Shown one piece after another: positions 38,001 to 50,800 of a DNA stretch of 64,000 nt. The position numbers were made by a program, and so were the translations under genes. Source of the stretch: Otis tarda (lineage: Eukaryota; Chordata; Aves; Otidiformes; Otididae); the NCBI GenBank assembly GCA_026413225.1, contig CM048554.1, positions 91,429,963-91,493,962 on the forward strand. Direction: 5' to 3'. Numbering within the stretch: the stretch's first letter is position 1; the number at the start of each line of letters is the position of its first letter. The notes under the pieces are model-generated. The model had not been told where the DNA came from, ran no database searches, and saw nothing but the letters and a program-made list of their open reading frames with translations.

Positions 38001-40193
38001 AGTATGAATGACATCACCTTAAAATGTCAGTTTATAGGTCTACAAAAACTGACATAGCTTGCTACTGTTATTTTGGTTTAGCTAAGTGGAGAGAGCAAAC
38101 TTTTCAAACAGTTATTAACATTCCAGGAAACTCCAGTCCCTCCCTGGTACTTCAGTTTGTGACAGAAGCCAATGCAGCTGAAATTCTACAGGCCTGGAGG
38201 GATCCTTCAGTTTGATGGAACCCTTCGGTTGATGATTTGATGCAGTCAGCTTTTCCCCTTTTGAGAATATGAGGTAATTCCACAGTTCACCTCCTGAAGC
38301 TTTTAATACATACTAATCATGAAACAAATATATACATCTCTTCAGCAACCTTTAAGGGAAATAATGATCCTGATTTGGCTCTCACTTGCATAAGCACTAA
38401 TAGCTACCAACTTATTGAAGTTTAAGAACTTATTTAACCAAAATAGCTAAGAACAAAAGGTCTGATCTAAGAAGGCACACATTATAGATATGTGATCTGC
38501 AGTGATACAAAAAAAAAAAGCATAATACAAATCCTTAGAAAAGTAGAATTACTACGTAGGTTCTGCAGGCATTCTTCAGAGTTTAATATCGTAGTAGTGT
38601 AACAGAATGGCTAGGGATGAATGAGTTAGTGCCATGAGAAGTGTCTGAAGTGTTTCTTAAGGGGCAAGGCTTCATGATTTGACTCTTTGGCAGTATATGA
38701 TGACTTCTGTACTGCCTGTGAGTCGTAATTGCATTCTTATGTAAGATTAAGTGCATTGTCAAGATTCAATAATTAACATAATGGTAGAAAAAAACTTATT
38801 AAAACAGTAACTCATATAATCAGTAAATTAAAGCCAGTGAAAAACAAAGGTGGGAAAGATAGTTGGTATTTTTAAATGCTGGGTCATGCTGAATACTTCT
38901 TTCCAATGTTTGCACTATTTCTCATATCTTTTAGCATTGCACAGTGACAAGGATGTGAAAAATAAAACATCAGTACTTGATGAGTGAATTATAAAACTTA
39001 GATGAATTTTATGAGCTTGCTAGGAATAAGAATGCAGCAGAACTGGCCTGATGTTGGCATTAACAAAATTCCAGCAAGCACGTATTTTAGATTCATCTGA
39101 CTTCCACCTATTGCATTTCTTCTTGCAAATTCTTCTGAGAAAATGTTATTCCTCATATTTTTTAAAATTAGACTGAAGAGTAGCAAGTTATTCAAAGCAA
39201 ATTTTAAGAGGTGTGAGCCAGCATTCAAAAAACACATTCCACATCTCTGAAAAAATACTGGACAATAGATTTCAGTTCTACAGCCTTTCATTTATTTTCC
39301 CAACTTATCTATTAAGTGCTAAGGTGTGTCTCTGTATTTTTGAAAATAATGTGTATGCCATCCAAAACTACAAGTCTGTTATCACGTTCAAACATGGTAA
39401 AAAGTAAGTAGCAATAAAGTTAAATGATTTATTCTTCTGAGACAATTCTATACTGCTAAATTTTCTAACATTTAGACATCCCAGTCTCTATGTCCCTTTT
39501 GTCTGTTTCATTAACTCAAATTCAGGCAAAGAATTGTAATTTCCAAATCATCACCTAAACCAATCTGGAATCTCATAGCAATAGTCATTGCCACACCTAG
39601 AGAAATGTCTCATCACCTCAATCTTTCACGACATCCAAACATAAGAAATGCTAAATAACAGTGACATTTGAATGTTCAGTTACACAGCCAAGGATTTGAA
39701 AGCATTGCCCCTGAAGAGAAAACAAAAAAAAAAAAAAGAAAGACAGAACACAAACATGAACTAGACTTGACAAATTTCTCCCTCCATGATGTAGAGATGT
39801 CACATAAAAGACTCAACATAATGTTATCTTTCAAATTAAAAGGTGATTCCAATTATGAGGTTTTTTATCCATCATAGGGAGTTAGAATTTACTTTCTTGG
39901 TTAAACAAAATTATTTCATTCACCAAAATTCCACTTTCCATAAACAATTGTAACAAGAAGCTTTATTTATAGAATATTTACAAAAAAAAATTATCAAAAA
40001 GATGTTTTTAAAATGCAATTCTGAATCCACAAAATGTAGGTCAGTACTTCACCCAACTCCTAGTTTTCCCAGATGTGGAGATGTCTCCACTTACCTTTAA
40101 TGACTAAGAAAGTATAATGGAAGAAAATAAACATCCTGAAGCCTAGAATTTTGCAAGGGGCTGGAAACAATCTCAAGAAACTATTAAAATCAC
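38001..40193. other. Unique AT-rich DNA, no gene seen
   Basis: About 2.2 kb between two LTRs. There are A-runs at 38509-38519 and 39722-39736, and no recognised repeats or coding signal. Confidence 0.5.
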
Positions 40194-41320
40194 TGTTCTG
40201 GTTTTGTTAGTGAGGGGGGGCCTAAGGTGGTAGCTTCTGTAGGAAACTGCAGAAGTTGCTCCCTTTTGTTTAGTGGACTCGGCCGGGCCTAGGGCGGACC
40301 CGCTGCTGGCCAAGGCCGAGCCAATTGGTAGCAGAATGTCCCGTGATAACGCCTCTGCGATAACGTATTTAAGAAGGGGAAAACAGAAAAAAAAGAGGGA
40401 GAGAAGATGTGAAGCAGCTGAGCGGGGGGCAGAGAGGGGGAGGCGCGAGCCTCCTGGGCCTTGCAGGCCTCACCCTCTGGCCTCCCGCCGGGCAGCCGAC
40501 TGGGCCCAACTCGGCCCGGCCTGGCTGCAAGAAGTGGAGAGGAGATGAGAAGTGAACTAGATGTAAAAAGGATCCTGAGAGGCGTCTGCCAGCCTGTTGT
40601 AAGGAACGGCTGCAGACGCCAAGGTCAGTGAAGAAGGAGGGGCAGGAATAATGCGGCTCCTGGCCAAGATTCCTCTGCAACTCGTGGTGAAGACCATGGT
40701 GAAGCGGGTTGTCCCCCTGCAGTCCATGGAGGTCCACGGAGGGGCAGAGATCCACCTGCAGCCCCTGGAGGACCCCACGCCGGAGCAGGTGGATGCCTGA
40801 AGGAGGCTGTGGCCCGTGGAGGGCCCACTGGGACAGCTGTTCTAGAGGGACTGCACCCCGTGGAAGAGATGACCCACGCCGGAGCAGTTTCACGAAGGAC
40901 TGTGGCCCGTGGGAGGGACCCCACGCCAGAGCAGAGGAGGAATGTGAGGAGTTCTTCCCCCGACGATGACACAGCGGCATAAAACAACGCGTGATGAACT
41001 GACCGCGATCCCCATTCCCTTCCCCCCCCGTGCCACTCGGGAGGGGAAGGTAGTAGAGATAATGTTAAGCCCGGGAAGAGGGAGGGGTGGGGGGGAGGTT
41101 ATCTTGTTCCGTGTCTCATTCTCCTGCTAATTTTAGAAATAAATGAATAGTTTTCCCCAAGTGGAGTCTGTTTTGCCTGTAACGGTAACTTTAAGGATTC
41201 TCTCCCCGTCCTTATCTCAAACCTTGAGCCGTTTTTCCTATATCATCTCCTCCTATTCTCTCGGAGGGTGGGGGGAGCAAGAGAGAGACGTCTGGTCCCG
41301 ATCGGGGCTGAACTACGACA
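40194..41320 (+). mobile_element. Full-length 1,127-bp ERVL-like solo LTR
   Basis: A complete-looking LTR that begins TGTTCTGGTTTTG and ends CTGAACTACGACA. It is flanked by the perfect 5-bp duplication ATCAC (40189-40193 and 41321-41325), the target-site size expected for ERVL-type integration. Inside it are a TATTTAAG box at 40366-40373 (likely promoter), a strongly GC- and CpG-rich middle (40400-40960) and an AATAAA signal at 41138-41143. No internal retroviral genes are present, so the copy is a recombined solo LTR. Clean ends and an intact duplication make it one of the youngest insertions here. Confidence 0.92.
40774..40934. repeat. GC-rich imperfect repeats inside the LTR
   Basis: CCCACGCCGGAGCAG occurs at 40774 and 40873 and, with one change, at 40920. 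GTGGCCCGTGG recurs at 40809 and 40902. The larger unit is about 90-100 bp. The related LTR at 24880 has the same arrangement in decayed form, so the array belongs to the family. Confidence 0.8.
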
Positions 41321-42084
41321 ATCACATCTACTTGTACTAGAATAGAAGAATTTGCACAATGAATTTTCCTTCAATGGCATGAAAATAGTACATAATATAT
41401 GTGTGTAATATATGTTACTGAGAAACTCTAATTACAAGAAAAATATGCAGACTTTTTGTAGATCTAACGGATGAGAGGTTTATCACAACATACTCAGATA
41501 AAGTACTTCCAAGTCATATTATTACGTAAACATTCCAGCAGTTCAGACTTCTTTAACAGGTAACCCAGCTGAGACCAGTGTATAAGCACTTCTCCAAAGC
41601 CTCAGTGTTTCCTGTAGTAACTTCCATGCTGTAGTGGACTGTAAACCCAGTGACTTCTTAAAGGGATAGACATGACTTAGATGAAATATAGCTCCAGTGT
41701 GTTACATCTCTGTGAGAAACTCAAGTGAAACAGAGTGCAGTAGAGCCTTATCTCCCCTCAGGATGTGGTCTATGAAATGTTAGAAATGCAAATAAATTTA
41801 ATTAGATCAACACTAATCCTCACAAAACCAGACAAAGCTGCAACATTAATTTCCCAAATATTTTCAAGAGAGGCTATTAACCCACTATACCAATCTACAA
41901 GATGAATAGTGGAACAGAGATGGCACTATGTCAGCACTCCCTTGAGGTAAGGCAACAATTGAGACTTTGACAAAGACTATGAAGTTCTCCAGGCCAATCA
42001 GACTCAAGGAGAATAATTTAAAAACAGCAACCACAGCATCAACAAAATCTACTAAACATATTTTATTTCAACAAAGCTTCACAC
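41321..42084. other. Unique DNA between LTR and old CR1
   Basis: Nothing recognised apart from the 5-bp LTR flank at 41321-41325. Confidence 0.45.
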
Positions 42085-42475
42085 AATTACTTGGACCTAT
42101 TAATTCAACAGAGAAAAGAACGCTCAAGGGGCATCTTATTGTTGTCTACAGCTACCAACTGAAAAGGTATAGAAAGGGCAGAGCCAGACTCTTCTTATAA
42201 GTTAGCAGTGAAGGATGAGAGACAGTAGGCAAAAGCTGCAGCAAGGGAAGCTCCTACAAGATATTAGTTAAAAAACCAAAAATCACCATGGAGGTGGTTA
42301 ATTCCTAGAAGAGCTTGCTCAAGAGATTGTGGAATCTCTATCACTGGACATATCCATAAACTGATTGGTCCAGGTCCAGTGCAACCTCCCCAGACTGGAT
42401 CTGTTTTGATGGGATGGCTGGATCAGATAATCTTCAGAGACCTCTTACAACTCACATCATTCTATGATTCTGTTC
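42085..42475 (+). mobile_element. Old CR1 LINE fragment with 3' end
   Basis: An ancient CR1 subfamily. The coding part keeps STEKRTLKGHLIVVYSYQLK (42103-42162), which aligns with [20 protein letters not shown] of younger copies, followed by RARLFL. The 3' UTR is recognisable as ATGGCTGGATCAGATAATCT near 42413 and the end as ACATCATTCTATGATTCTG at 42455-42473. It is heavily diverged and non-coding. Confidence 0.78.
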
Positions 42476-42669
42476 AAGCATGTATCAGAGTTACAGTACT
42501 AAAGAGTTTCAAATATCACATTAGAGAACTCAATATTAAAGGTGGGACGATTCCACATAGCAGCAATCACTGCATGTACATAAAGACTTGTAAAGCCATA
42601 ACTGATACTGCCCATTCACTAAACCTTTAATTGTACTGAGAAAAAAAAATACTTAAGCATTGTGCTAAG

Positions 42670-42735
42670 TGTTGTGGTTTTGTTTAGTGAGGGGGTCTAA
42701 GGTGGTAGCTTCTGTATGAAAGTGGTCTTGGCTAT
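42670..42735 (+). mobile_element. 5' end fragment of the long LTR type
   Basis: TGTTGTGGTTTTGTTTAGTG followed by CTAAGGTGGTAGCTTCTGTA matches the first 50-65 bases of the LTR at 40194. Similarity then stops and the DNA becomes AT-rich. It is a remnant of a third copy of that LTR family. Confidence 0.82.
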
Positions 42736-45317
42736 TTGTTTAAAAAAAGCGGAAGCCTGTAAGCGTAATTTATGAGGTTCAGAAAATTCTGTGGAGAATT
42801 GTAACTACTACTATTTACTCTCTTTTTATACTTTGTCCCTAAGTATTTGCCATTGGTTACAGTGGTGAGACACAGACAAATTAGGAGAAATATTTGGCCT
42901 GATCCATTATGTCTATTTATACCTTTCTTGTTTGGTTTTTTTTTTACTGAAGAAAATGTTGAAAATTGAAAAAAAACGATATTTAAATACCATGGGTTTT
43001 TATTTTGAGCCTGATAGTTTTGTAATGTAATCAAACACTTTCTTTTAAAACAGAATCTTGGATATAAGTTTTCATTAGAAAATGGATTTAAGATTGTGAG
43101 CTTCTTTCTTTAACAAAAAGTTTAAGGAAACATCAAAGACTAAGCAGATTCTTACACTTAAGCAATGCAGTCTCCCTTATATAACACCTAGTAATAGTTG
43201 TTATTTATGAGTGGCACTAGAACAATTAGCTATACTAACAAAAATAAAAAAGAAAAAAAGAGAGCTGAAACATCTCAAAGTAATTCTCAGCAAGACTGTC
43301 CAGGAGCGATAATAATTTCAGAATTCTTCCAAATTTTTCATAGCCATTGTGTTTAATGCTCTACTAGCTCATAGAAAGAGTAGAGGTTAATCAGTTACAT
43401 AAAAAATCAGTTTGGAAATGAATTTGTATGCACAGATAAAAGTACTTTCTTGACTTTTCTTTTCAATAGTTGCCTCATCACAGATACTATGATTTTGCAA
43501 ATGATTTATCATATTTGGGAGGTACAATAGGTGCAGGAGCCAAAAACTTATTTCACAGGAATTTCAGACTGTGAAACAAGTTTCAGATTAACATTTTGAA
43601 TCAATCAATATACATGGTGTCTCTTTAAGCATTAATAATCTTTGTCATCTTAAATGCTAATGTGATATAACAATAATGCTCTGCACCTATTATATCACCT
43701 TCCAAGTAGGAGTCTTAAGACAGTTATCAGACATCCATAAATTAAGTCTCCAAAAATCGTTATTATATCATATTATTTTGCTGGAAAGGGAACAGTTAAA
43801 GAATGGTTCCATATCTTGCTAAAGGTTATGCAAGAAATGTTGTAGAGGAAAGATGACAGAACCAAATACAATGTTCCAGGTAAGTGTATTCCATTAAATA
43901 ACATGAAAACTTTACGTAAACTCAGGATAATTTGTCTTCTGTTTGGAGTATTCTCTAACCTTGTCTTAATTTTCACTGAGGTGCCAACAATGAAGATTAG
44001 GTCTCTGTATCTGTGTGGCTCTATATTCAGACCTCAGTGAGAGACATGAGAAGTTCCAATTAATTCTTCTAACACCGACTACATTGCATACATCAGCCAT
44101 GAACTATGCTTACCACCTTACTGCTCAACTTTATAATTCCCTCAGGAGATCTCTTAAAGGTTATTTACAGAACGATAAATAAACAAAATAGATCTGAGTA
44201 ACACTGCTTTTCAGCAGCCAATATATCAGCATGCATTTTTATATAAATACATTGGGACAAATTCTGCTCTGATGTAAGATGGTATGGTTCCTTTGATGTC
44301 AAAGAAGCTGAACACATTTACTACTGTGTGGAACTAAACCTTTAAAAATTTTAATCAGGAAAAGTGTACATCATTGTTGCCATCAATTCAAGCCTTCTCA
44401 GCAGAAAATAATTGTTACTAATATTTTGGACAGTTTCTTTTTTTTTTGAACATTCATTCTTGTCTTTTAATAATCATCTGTGTAGACAAATTGATAGTTC
44501 TGAGACAGAGTATAAATGCACTTCCATACGATTTTTGCTGTCTGTGTTTACAGCTCTGTATTTGCAAAGCTTCTAATAATTTTAGAGGGGCAAGTTTGAA
44601 AAAAGTCCACAAATTGGATCAGTGAAGGTAAACTCAAACAACCTCTCTGAATCCAAAAGTAAGGGGATATTCTAGTCTTATGTGAACAAACAGAAACCAG
44701 CCCTTATCTTTTCTACAAATAAGCTATCACTCATGTTTCAGGAATTGCTGAAAAGATGATAAAGATAATTCCTGAAAATCCACTGAGTAAGAGAAAAATA
44801 CAAATGGAGAGAATGTTCAAAGACAGGATTTTGCTTTCATTCCTCAGGAGAGAAATTTTCAAATAGATTTTTATAAGGGAAGAGAAATTGTATGGAGAAA
44901 CATTGCATCAATGATTTTAAAGCAACAGGGAGGCCTATAAAGTATGAGAAGACGTCCCCAGAGTCCACTGACATTTCCAACATAGAGAAAATCTGTCAGG
45001 GATTTTTTTTTTTTTTTTTTGGGCGGGGGAGCCAATGGGAGTTACATAAATCCTAGAAAGATAATAAAGTTAGGCAGACAATGGCATGCATTATTTTTTT
45101 TCTTCATGTAAGAGTTCAATGGATTTTTTTAATAAAAATTCCTACTGACTGACGAGTCATCTCCTGATGAAGAGAGCATTGATCATCCTAGCATTTCTTT
45201 TCTAGTGCTTTTTTTTCAGATTATCAATCTTGACTTCAAGTTGTCTTGTCTGCAATCTAAAAAATGTGAAGAAATATTTTTCTCCAGTGGAGAAAAGGAA
45301 ATCTATATTATTATGTG
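42736..45317. other. Unique AT-rich DNA with traces of ancient repeats
   Basis: Mostly unrecognised. A possible ancient palindromic repeat lies at 44250-44340 and an 18-base T-run at 45003-45020, followed by a G-rich word. Confidence 0.45.
44250..44340. repeat. Possible ancient amniote palindromic repeat
   Basis: GGGACAAATTCTGCTCTGAT, then CCTTTGATGTCAAAGAAG, then ACATTTACTACTGTGTGGAA follows in order a palindromic repeat that I recall as common in turtles and crocodilians (AAATTCTGCTCT..., CCATTGACTTCAATGG..., ATTTACACCAGTGT). The match is by memory and imperfect. Confidence 0.4.
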
Positions 45318-45401
45318 CCTGATCATTGCAAGGAGGGGTTGGACTAGATGATCTTTAGAGGTCCCATCCAATCCAAACTATTCCATGATTCTATTCTATG
45401 A
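45318..45401 (+). mobile_element. CR1 LINE 3' tail only
   Basis: GGTTGGACTAGATGATCTTT at 45338, then GTCCCATCCAATCCAAACTA and CATGATTCTATTCTATGA. This is the last 80 bases of a CR1, an extremely short 5'-truncated insertion or leftover. Confidence 0.88.
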
Positions 45402-45559
45402 CTCAAACACTCAGGCATCTGCATGCACCTTTTGAAGGTAGGTAGGTAAGGTCAGCAACTGTGCACAAGTCAGCCTTCCAGCTTTGAAATATCTGTGGTA
45501 TTTCTCTTACTATCGTAAATGCACACTTTTTTTAACATGTTCATCCTCCTAGTACTGCC

Positions 45560-45790
45560 TTGAGACAGGAAAGTTTTATGGAAATGAGTTAGACTAATCA
45601 ACAAACCTCCAGATCATCAAAGGCTATTAGGCCCCTAATTCCCTCTGACTGCAGCCTTGGGGATCTGACCCAAGGACTTTGCGGAAGGTCACACAGGATG
45701 TCTGTAGATGAACACAGAATTCAATCCAGCTTTTCAAATTCCCAGAACACTATTCTAATTATACTTCCTCGAAACTCTATGCCTTAAGTA
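45560..45790. repeat. Ancient SINE-like (MIR-type) remnant
   Basis: The order AAAGGCTATTAGGCCCCTAA (45618), GGATCTGACCCAAGGACTTT (45660) and AAGGTCACACAGGATGTCTG (45686), then a decayed GAATTCAATCCAG, follows an old amniote SINE/repeat pattern with the TCACACAG...GAATTGAACCC core-type text. No tRNA boxes survive. The identification is from remembered consensus text, so it is moderate at best. Confidence 0.5.
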
Positions 45791-47790
45791 GATTGCTGAG
45801 ATAATTTCCCTATATCAGCAATACTCTGATTTTTTACATACAGATACCTCCTGTCATTCTAAAGTTACAGACTGTCCAGTGGCAAAAATATGGGGGCTGG
45901 GGGGTGTTGGTTTTAAGTTGTTTCAGTTAGCTTTAATATTACATCGGTCAGGATTATCTCAGCAATATTATATTATTCACTTGAGAGTCTCGTTCAGGGT
46001 TCACATTCCAATAATACTTGATTTTATTTGGATTATGTAAGGCAGTATTTGCATACATGTGAGGTAATTTTCTGAAAACCTGTTTTGCCTGCACCCCAGC
46101 CCTTCCTGTGTACACTTCTTATCTCTTGTGTGCTCAGGTAGCCTGAGGAATATGTTTAGTTGCAGTCTCTGATTCAGTCATTAGATGTCCCTGCGCACTG
46201 TGAAGGATTCTGTCCGAGGTGGAGTCCCTGGTAAACAACACAGAGCTGAGCTAGACCAGTTCTGGGAAGTTAGCTTGTTGTATTTACACTTGTTAACATC
46301 CTGTTAAGAGCCCTTCTCTTTAGGAAGGCCTGTTGTTTACCATTTTGCAGAATCTAGGTGATTACATATCCAGAAACATCAATTGGCTAATCCTAGTCAA
46401 ATAGCATAGCTCTTTTTATTCAGTAGGACAAGATGCTCTGAACTGTCCTTTAAGTCAGCCCTTTCAGTTTGTCCAGTTCAGATTAATAGCTTTACTAATG
46501 AGAACTAAAGATCAGATCGACTTGCTTACGTGCCATGAGCATCTCTGTATCTTCCTTTCCCTCTCCACTTGAGCCTGTGCCTTAGTACAGCTCTCTGGCT
46601 TTTGCTATCTACCCATCCTCCTTGCGCAACATGCAGTCTCCTGAATAATGGAGTAGATTCTGTGGGGATGAAAACCTGTTGGTTTTCTCTTGAGTTTGCA
46701 GTTTCTCATTAGACCAGAATTCTGAACTCAGCAATTTTAAAACCATTCCCCCTCAAATTCACTAAAAATGAGTTAAGAAGCATTTAAATAGTAAACAATA
46801 AATCACAAAATACAAGCATGGGTATAAAATGCTACACACTGATTCCCCTGAGACCATAAACAACTTTAACAGGAGCACTGACTGCACAATTACAACAGAA
46901 CAGACCAGTTTGTATTGTATCAAAAGAATTAATGTTATCTGCCATATCAACAGGAAGAATGCATTTTTGCAGTGCACTCAACAAGCAGTGGAATTTTCAG
47001 CACTGATTGTCAGTATCAAAGTATCCATTCTGCATTTGTGGTCATGAAATAAGCCTTGCAAAAACAGGGGAAAAAAAGGTGCATTTCTGCCCTATCACTT
47101 GTCAAACTGAACGAGTGCTGCACAGTATTTTCGTATTCCTGAATGCTTCAGTAGCTGTCATGTGAATTTCACAAAGCCTTTTCCTATTGTGAAGTGGAAA
47201 ATATATTCAGAAGCATCAGAATTCCCTCATATTAAATGTTTCTCTCTAATGAAGTCTCTGTAAATGGAACAAAAACAACTACTGGAGCAACGATTCTCAT
47301 TACTTTCCTGTAGCACTGGAAGAAATGATGGCATTTTAATGGAAATTTAATCTCTGCAATTTGATAAAGATGTGTATTCCTATTATTTCCCTTATATTGC
47401 TTTATGTATTATAACACGTGAAGGGCTGTGTAGGTTTCCCCACTCAACAAGCATCTCAGCAAAAAGATTTTTGTTGAACCTTTTGCTTGCTGCTCTTTTC
47501 ATGATTTCTGTATTCTGTATAAAATACCATAAATTAGCTAAATATTTTTAAAGAGGTTCTGACAAAGTGTGTATGTGTTATGATACATTCCCATTCTAAA
47601 TTTGTACCAACCTTTGTAAAGGGGAGATGCATTCAAATTCTTATGTAAAAAATTTTAAGATGCCTGTAAAACTACAACCTACTTTTAGAATCCTGTCCCA
47701 ATCCAAAACAAATCCAAATCCAGAATCCAAAACAAATGGCTAGTTTGGCTTGGTATATTATTTATACCATGACTTTGCCACTTATTTATT
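45791..47790. other. Unique DNA, no gene seen
   Basis: About 2 kb with no recognised repeat. Short unrelated open frames only. Confidence 0.45.
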
Positions 47791-47847
47791 GAATCATAGA
47801 ATCATAGAATAGTTAGGGTTGGAAGGGACCTTAAAGATCCTCTAGTG
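47791..47847 (-). mobile_element. CR1 LINE 3' tail only
   Basis: GAATCATAGAATCATAGAAT, then AGTTAGGGTTGGAAGGGACC and CTTAAAGATCCTCTAGT. These are the last 57 bases of a minus-strand CR1, with low divergence from the larger copies. Confidence 0.9.
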
Positions 47848-50800
47848 ATGATCATTCTAAGATTTCTGTCTCTGTAAATCGCAACAGGCAATCTAAGAAA
47901 ACTAATGTATTTATTATGTTCAAGTAGAAAACTATGAACATAAGTTAAGAAAAGTACGTATTCAGAGCTTCAGTCACACAAACACATGCATGTGTGCTAC
48001 CCTTTGCTCACAAGTGGAATCAGTAGTTTTGATGAAACTGATCATGTACTTTAAGTCAATTATATACAATTCTGTAGAGCTCAAGCCAAAAAGATGATGG
48101 AATCAAGTCCTTTATTAAGAGTACACTTGGGACACTTAGTTACAGGACCCTTCAGATTATAGCTCTCCATCTGTTGTGTGTTAACAGGAATTAGAATAAA
48201 GCTAATTTAAGAGCTGGAAGCCAGTGCACTTTCACTAAAAAAGCACAAATCCCGTCTACTAAGAGGGTTATGAGAAGAAGAATCAGTAATGCAAATATAA
48301 GATACTTATCTGATTTTGCTGGCTTTGTGCAATTTTCTGGAAGGAGAAGCTATCTTCCCGTTCAGCAGAAGCCGTACCTTCAGTCTCTGCAAGATTTCAG
48401 AACTGTATGCATTCATATCTGAGTTCTATAGAAGAAAACTATTAAGTCCCATGTGGGACTTTTCAGTTACTCTTACAAAACACTTAAACTGACAACTATT
48501 CTACAACACACAGTTCTTTGTGGAAAGTAATATAATTTAACCAATGCAATAAAATTAAGCATGCAGCATAATACATAGCAATTTAAATTTATGTGACATT
48601 AACTGCTTTTCTGCAGTAAAGCAAAATATAATTTGAAAACATTTCTCCTCCATTGTGAATAAAGACCCAATTTTGAAGTAATGATGATGTATTACAGAAA
48701 TCTTTCTGTACCTTTTGGTAGGCTTCATAATATTGAGTGAGGAGCTATGTATGTTTGGTTTATGCTTCTCAGTCATCTCAGTCATCCTAGTGGTGGTAGC
48801 CAATAGTTTGTTTTATAGACAAACATCAGTTCTGCCAGGTAAATCACTTATACCTCTAGATCTAGGTATATGCAATCAGCATTCTTCCTCCCAGTGAATT
48901 CCCTTTTTATCCGGTCTGTTCCCATGAGACATGCAGCACACATGGCTTCAATCTACAAATTCAGTAGTGCGATGTTTTTATTCACCCGTTTTGCTCATTT
49001 ATTTATTTTGCTGTGAGATTTGCTAGATTAGCAGTGTTTCCAAGGTGCAATAGAATATCAATGTCAAAAGTCTTGCTGGGAGAATTCTAATGTATTTGAA
49101 ATTTTTTTACCATGTTACTTAATCTGTTACCTTTGTTATCAGGAATATTTTTGTCACATATGTGATAAGACTTTTTGTTACCGCATTAGACAAATGAATA
49201 CTGACAAGAGGCTATTACAAATGATGAAAATTTGATCAGACTTTCATATTGTAGCAGAACAGAAGATATTTCTAGATTCAAAAAATTACATTAAGAAAGA
49301 TCATGGAGTACACTAGCTCCCTTTCATAACTGATGTAGGAATATTGACAGTGATTCTATTCACGGATATGTAAAGTATTTGTAAGATTGGATCTCAGTCC
49401 ATGTCCCCCATCCTCTTGCTCATTATTCCAAAGTTCTAGGATATTTTAGGTAAAAATTACCTCTCTTTCCTCATTGTTTATATATATAGCACCATATTCC
49501 ATTGCTTTCCATCATTGCTATTTCTCACATTGTTATTAAGTGTTTGCTACTACTGGACCTCCTATTTCTCCTCTCTCTACTTCTTCTTTATGATTAAATT
49601 TATTTGCTTACAGTATCTGCATTCTATCCTCTTTTTATTATGTAGGTTTGTTGAGGTTTTTACACTTGCTTTCACATTATGATTCTGGATGAAATCCTGG
49701 TCACCAGGAGGGATTTTTGCTAATCACAGTGGGATTTTTTTCTAATCAGTTCGATAACACTTAAGAACTCAGTCTTTTAATCTATGCAAATCAACCTTTT
49801 TTTTCTGACCTGCATGTGTCATATTGACTCACATGTTTGGAGATTTTACTGAATTAGATAAGTTACATTTTACAGCACAGAGTTTAAAAACATACATAAT
49901 GTTTCTCAGAAGTGGCCACTGATCTCTCCATAACCTAATACACTTAGACTTTCTGTGAAAGGGAATATCTCAAACTTAAACCCATTCTGTGGCATAAACT
50001 GTCCTACTTCTGTTGTTGGAGTAGATTTGACAGGTGTCTGACCCCAAATCCAAACAGCACTAATCCTGAAACTACAGTCCTGAAGATATCAGTGTGGGAA
50101 ACTGCCCCACTAGACAGCTAGAAAGTCTGACTATCAACAATTTGTATTGCATACTGCGCTGTGTGTCTGATCTGAAACTCAGATCAACCACAGACATCCC
50201 ACAAGCTTATTCGTGAAAGCCCTTAGCACAAAAGAAAGTTGCTTCTTACTAAGTATTGTTCAGTTTTAAAATCAGCTGTCTAGATTGCATTACTACTAGT
50301 AAGACACAACAATGCCAGTTCAGGAATTTCAGCTTAGTGAAGCATTCCCTTGCATTGTTCTTTAAAAGGTGTTGGATTTCCCAAAATAGTTAATTCTGTC
50401 CAGCTAAGAACAGAGAGTCAATTTCAACACTGAGATAAGTAGACATGTTTGCCTTGGATGAAAATGAGATCCAGGGAAAAATATACAGAAAGAAAAATAG
50501 GATAAATAGGAATTCGACATTATCATCAATAAAACACTAGGACAAAATGTTGCTTTCACCTTGTTCTTGTAGTCTAGACAATCATATGCTTTGTAGTTTA
50601 GACAATCATATCAGTTTCCTAGGGTAAAGCAAACACCCTATAGAGAGAATTCCTACAGAGCAGGGCCATTTGACTGATGAACACTTCAAAGATATTTGAG
50701 AAAATGTCCCTCATGGACATACCACAAATCATTTTCAGAAAAATAAAAACTTAGGTCCCAAGAAAGCAGGAGCTTCTTTACATATGATGAGCGTACTTAC

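Noticed and set aside
40369-40980. 203-codon open frame, minus strand
   Set aside because: Falls inside the GC-rich middle of the LTR, where stop codons are rare. Pro/Ser/Leu-rich, no domain.
45003-45020. 18-base T-run as tail of a minus-strand processed pseudogene
   Set aside because: The sequence beyond it matches no gene I recognise, and no flanking duplication is visible.
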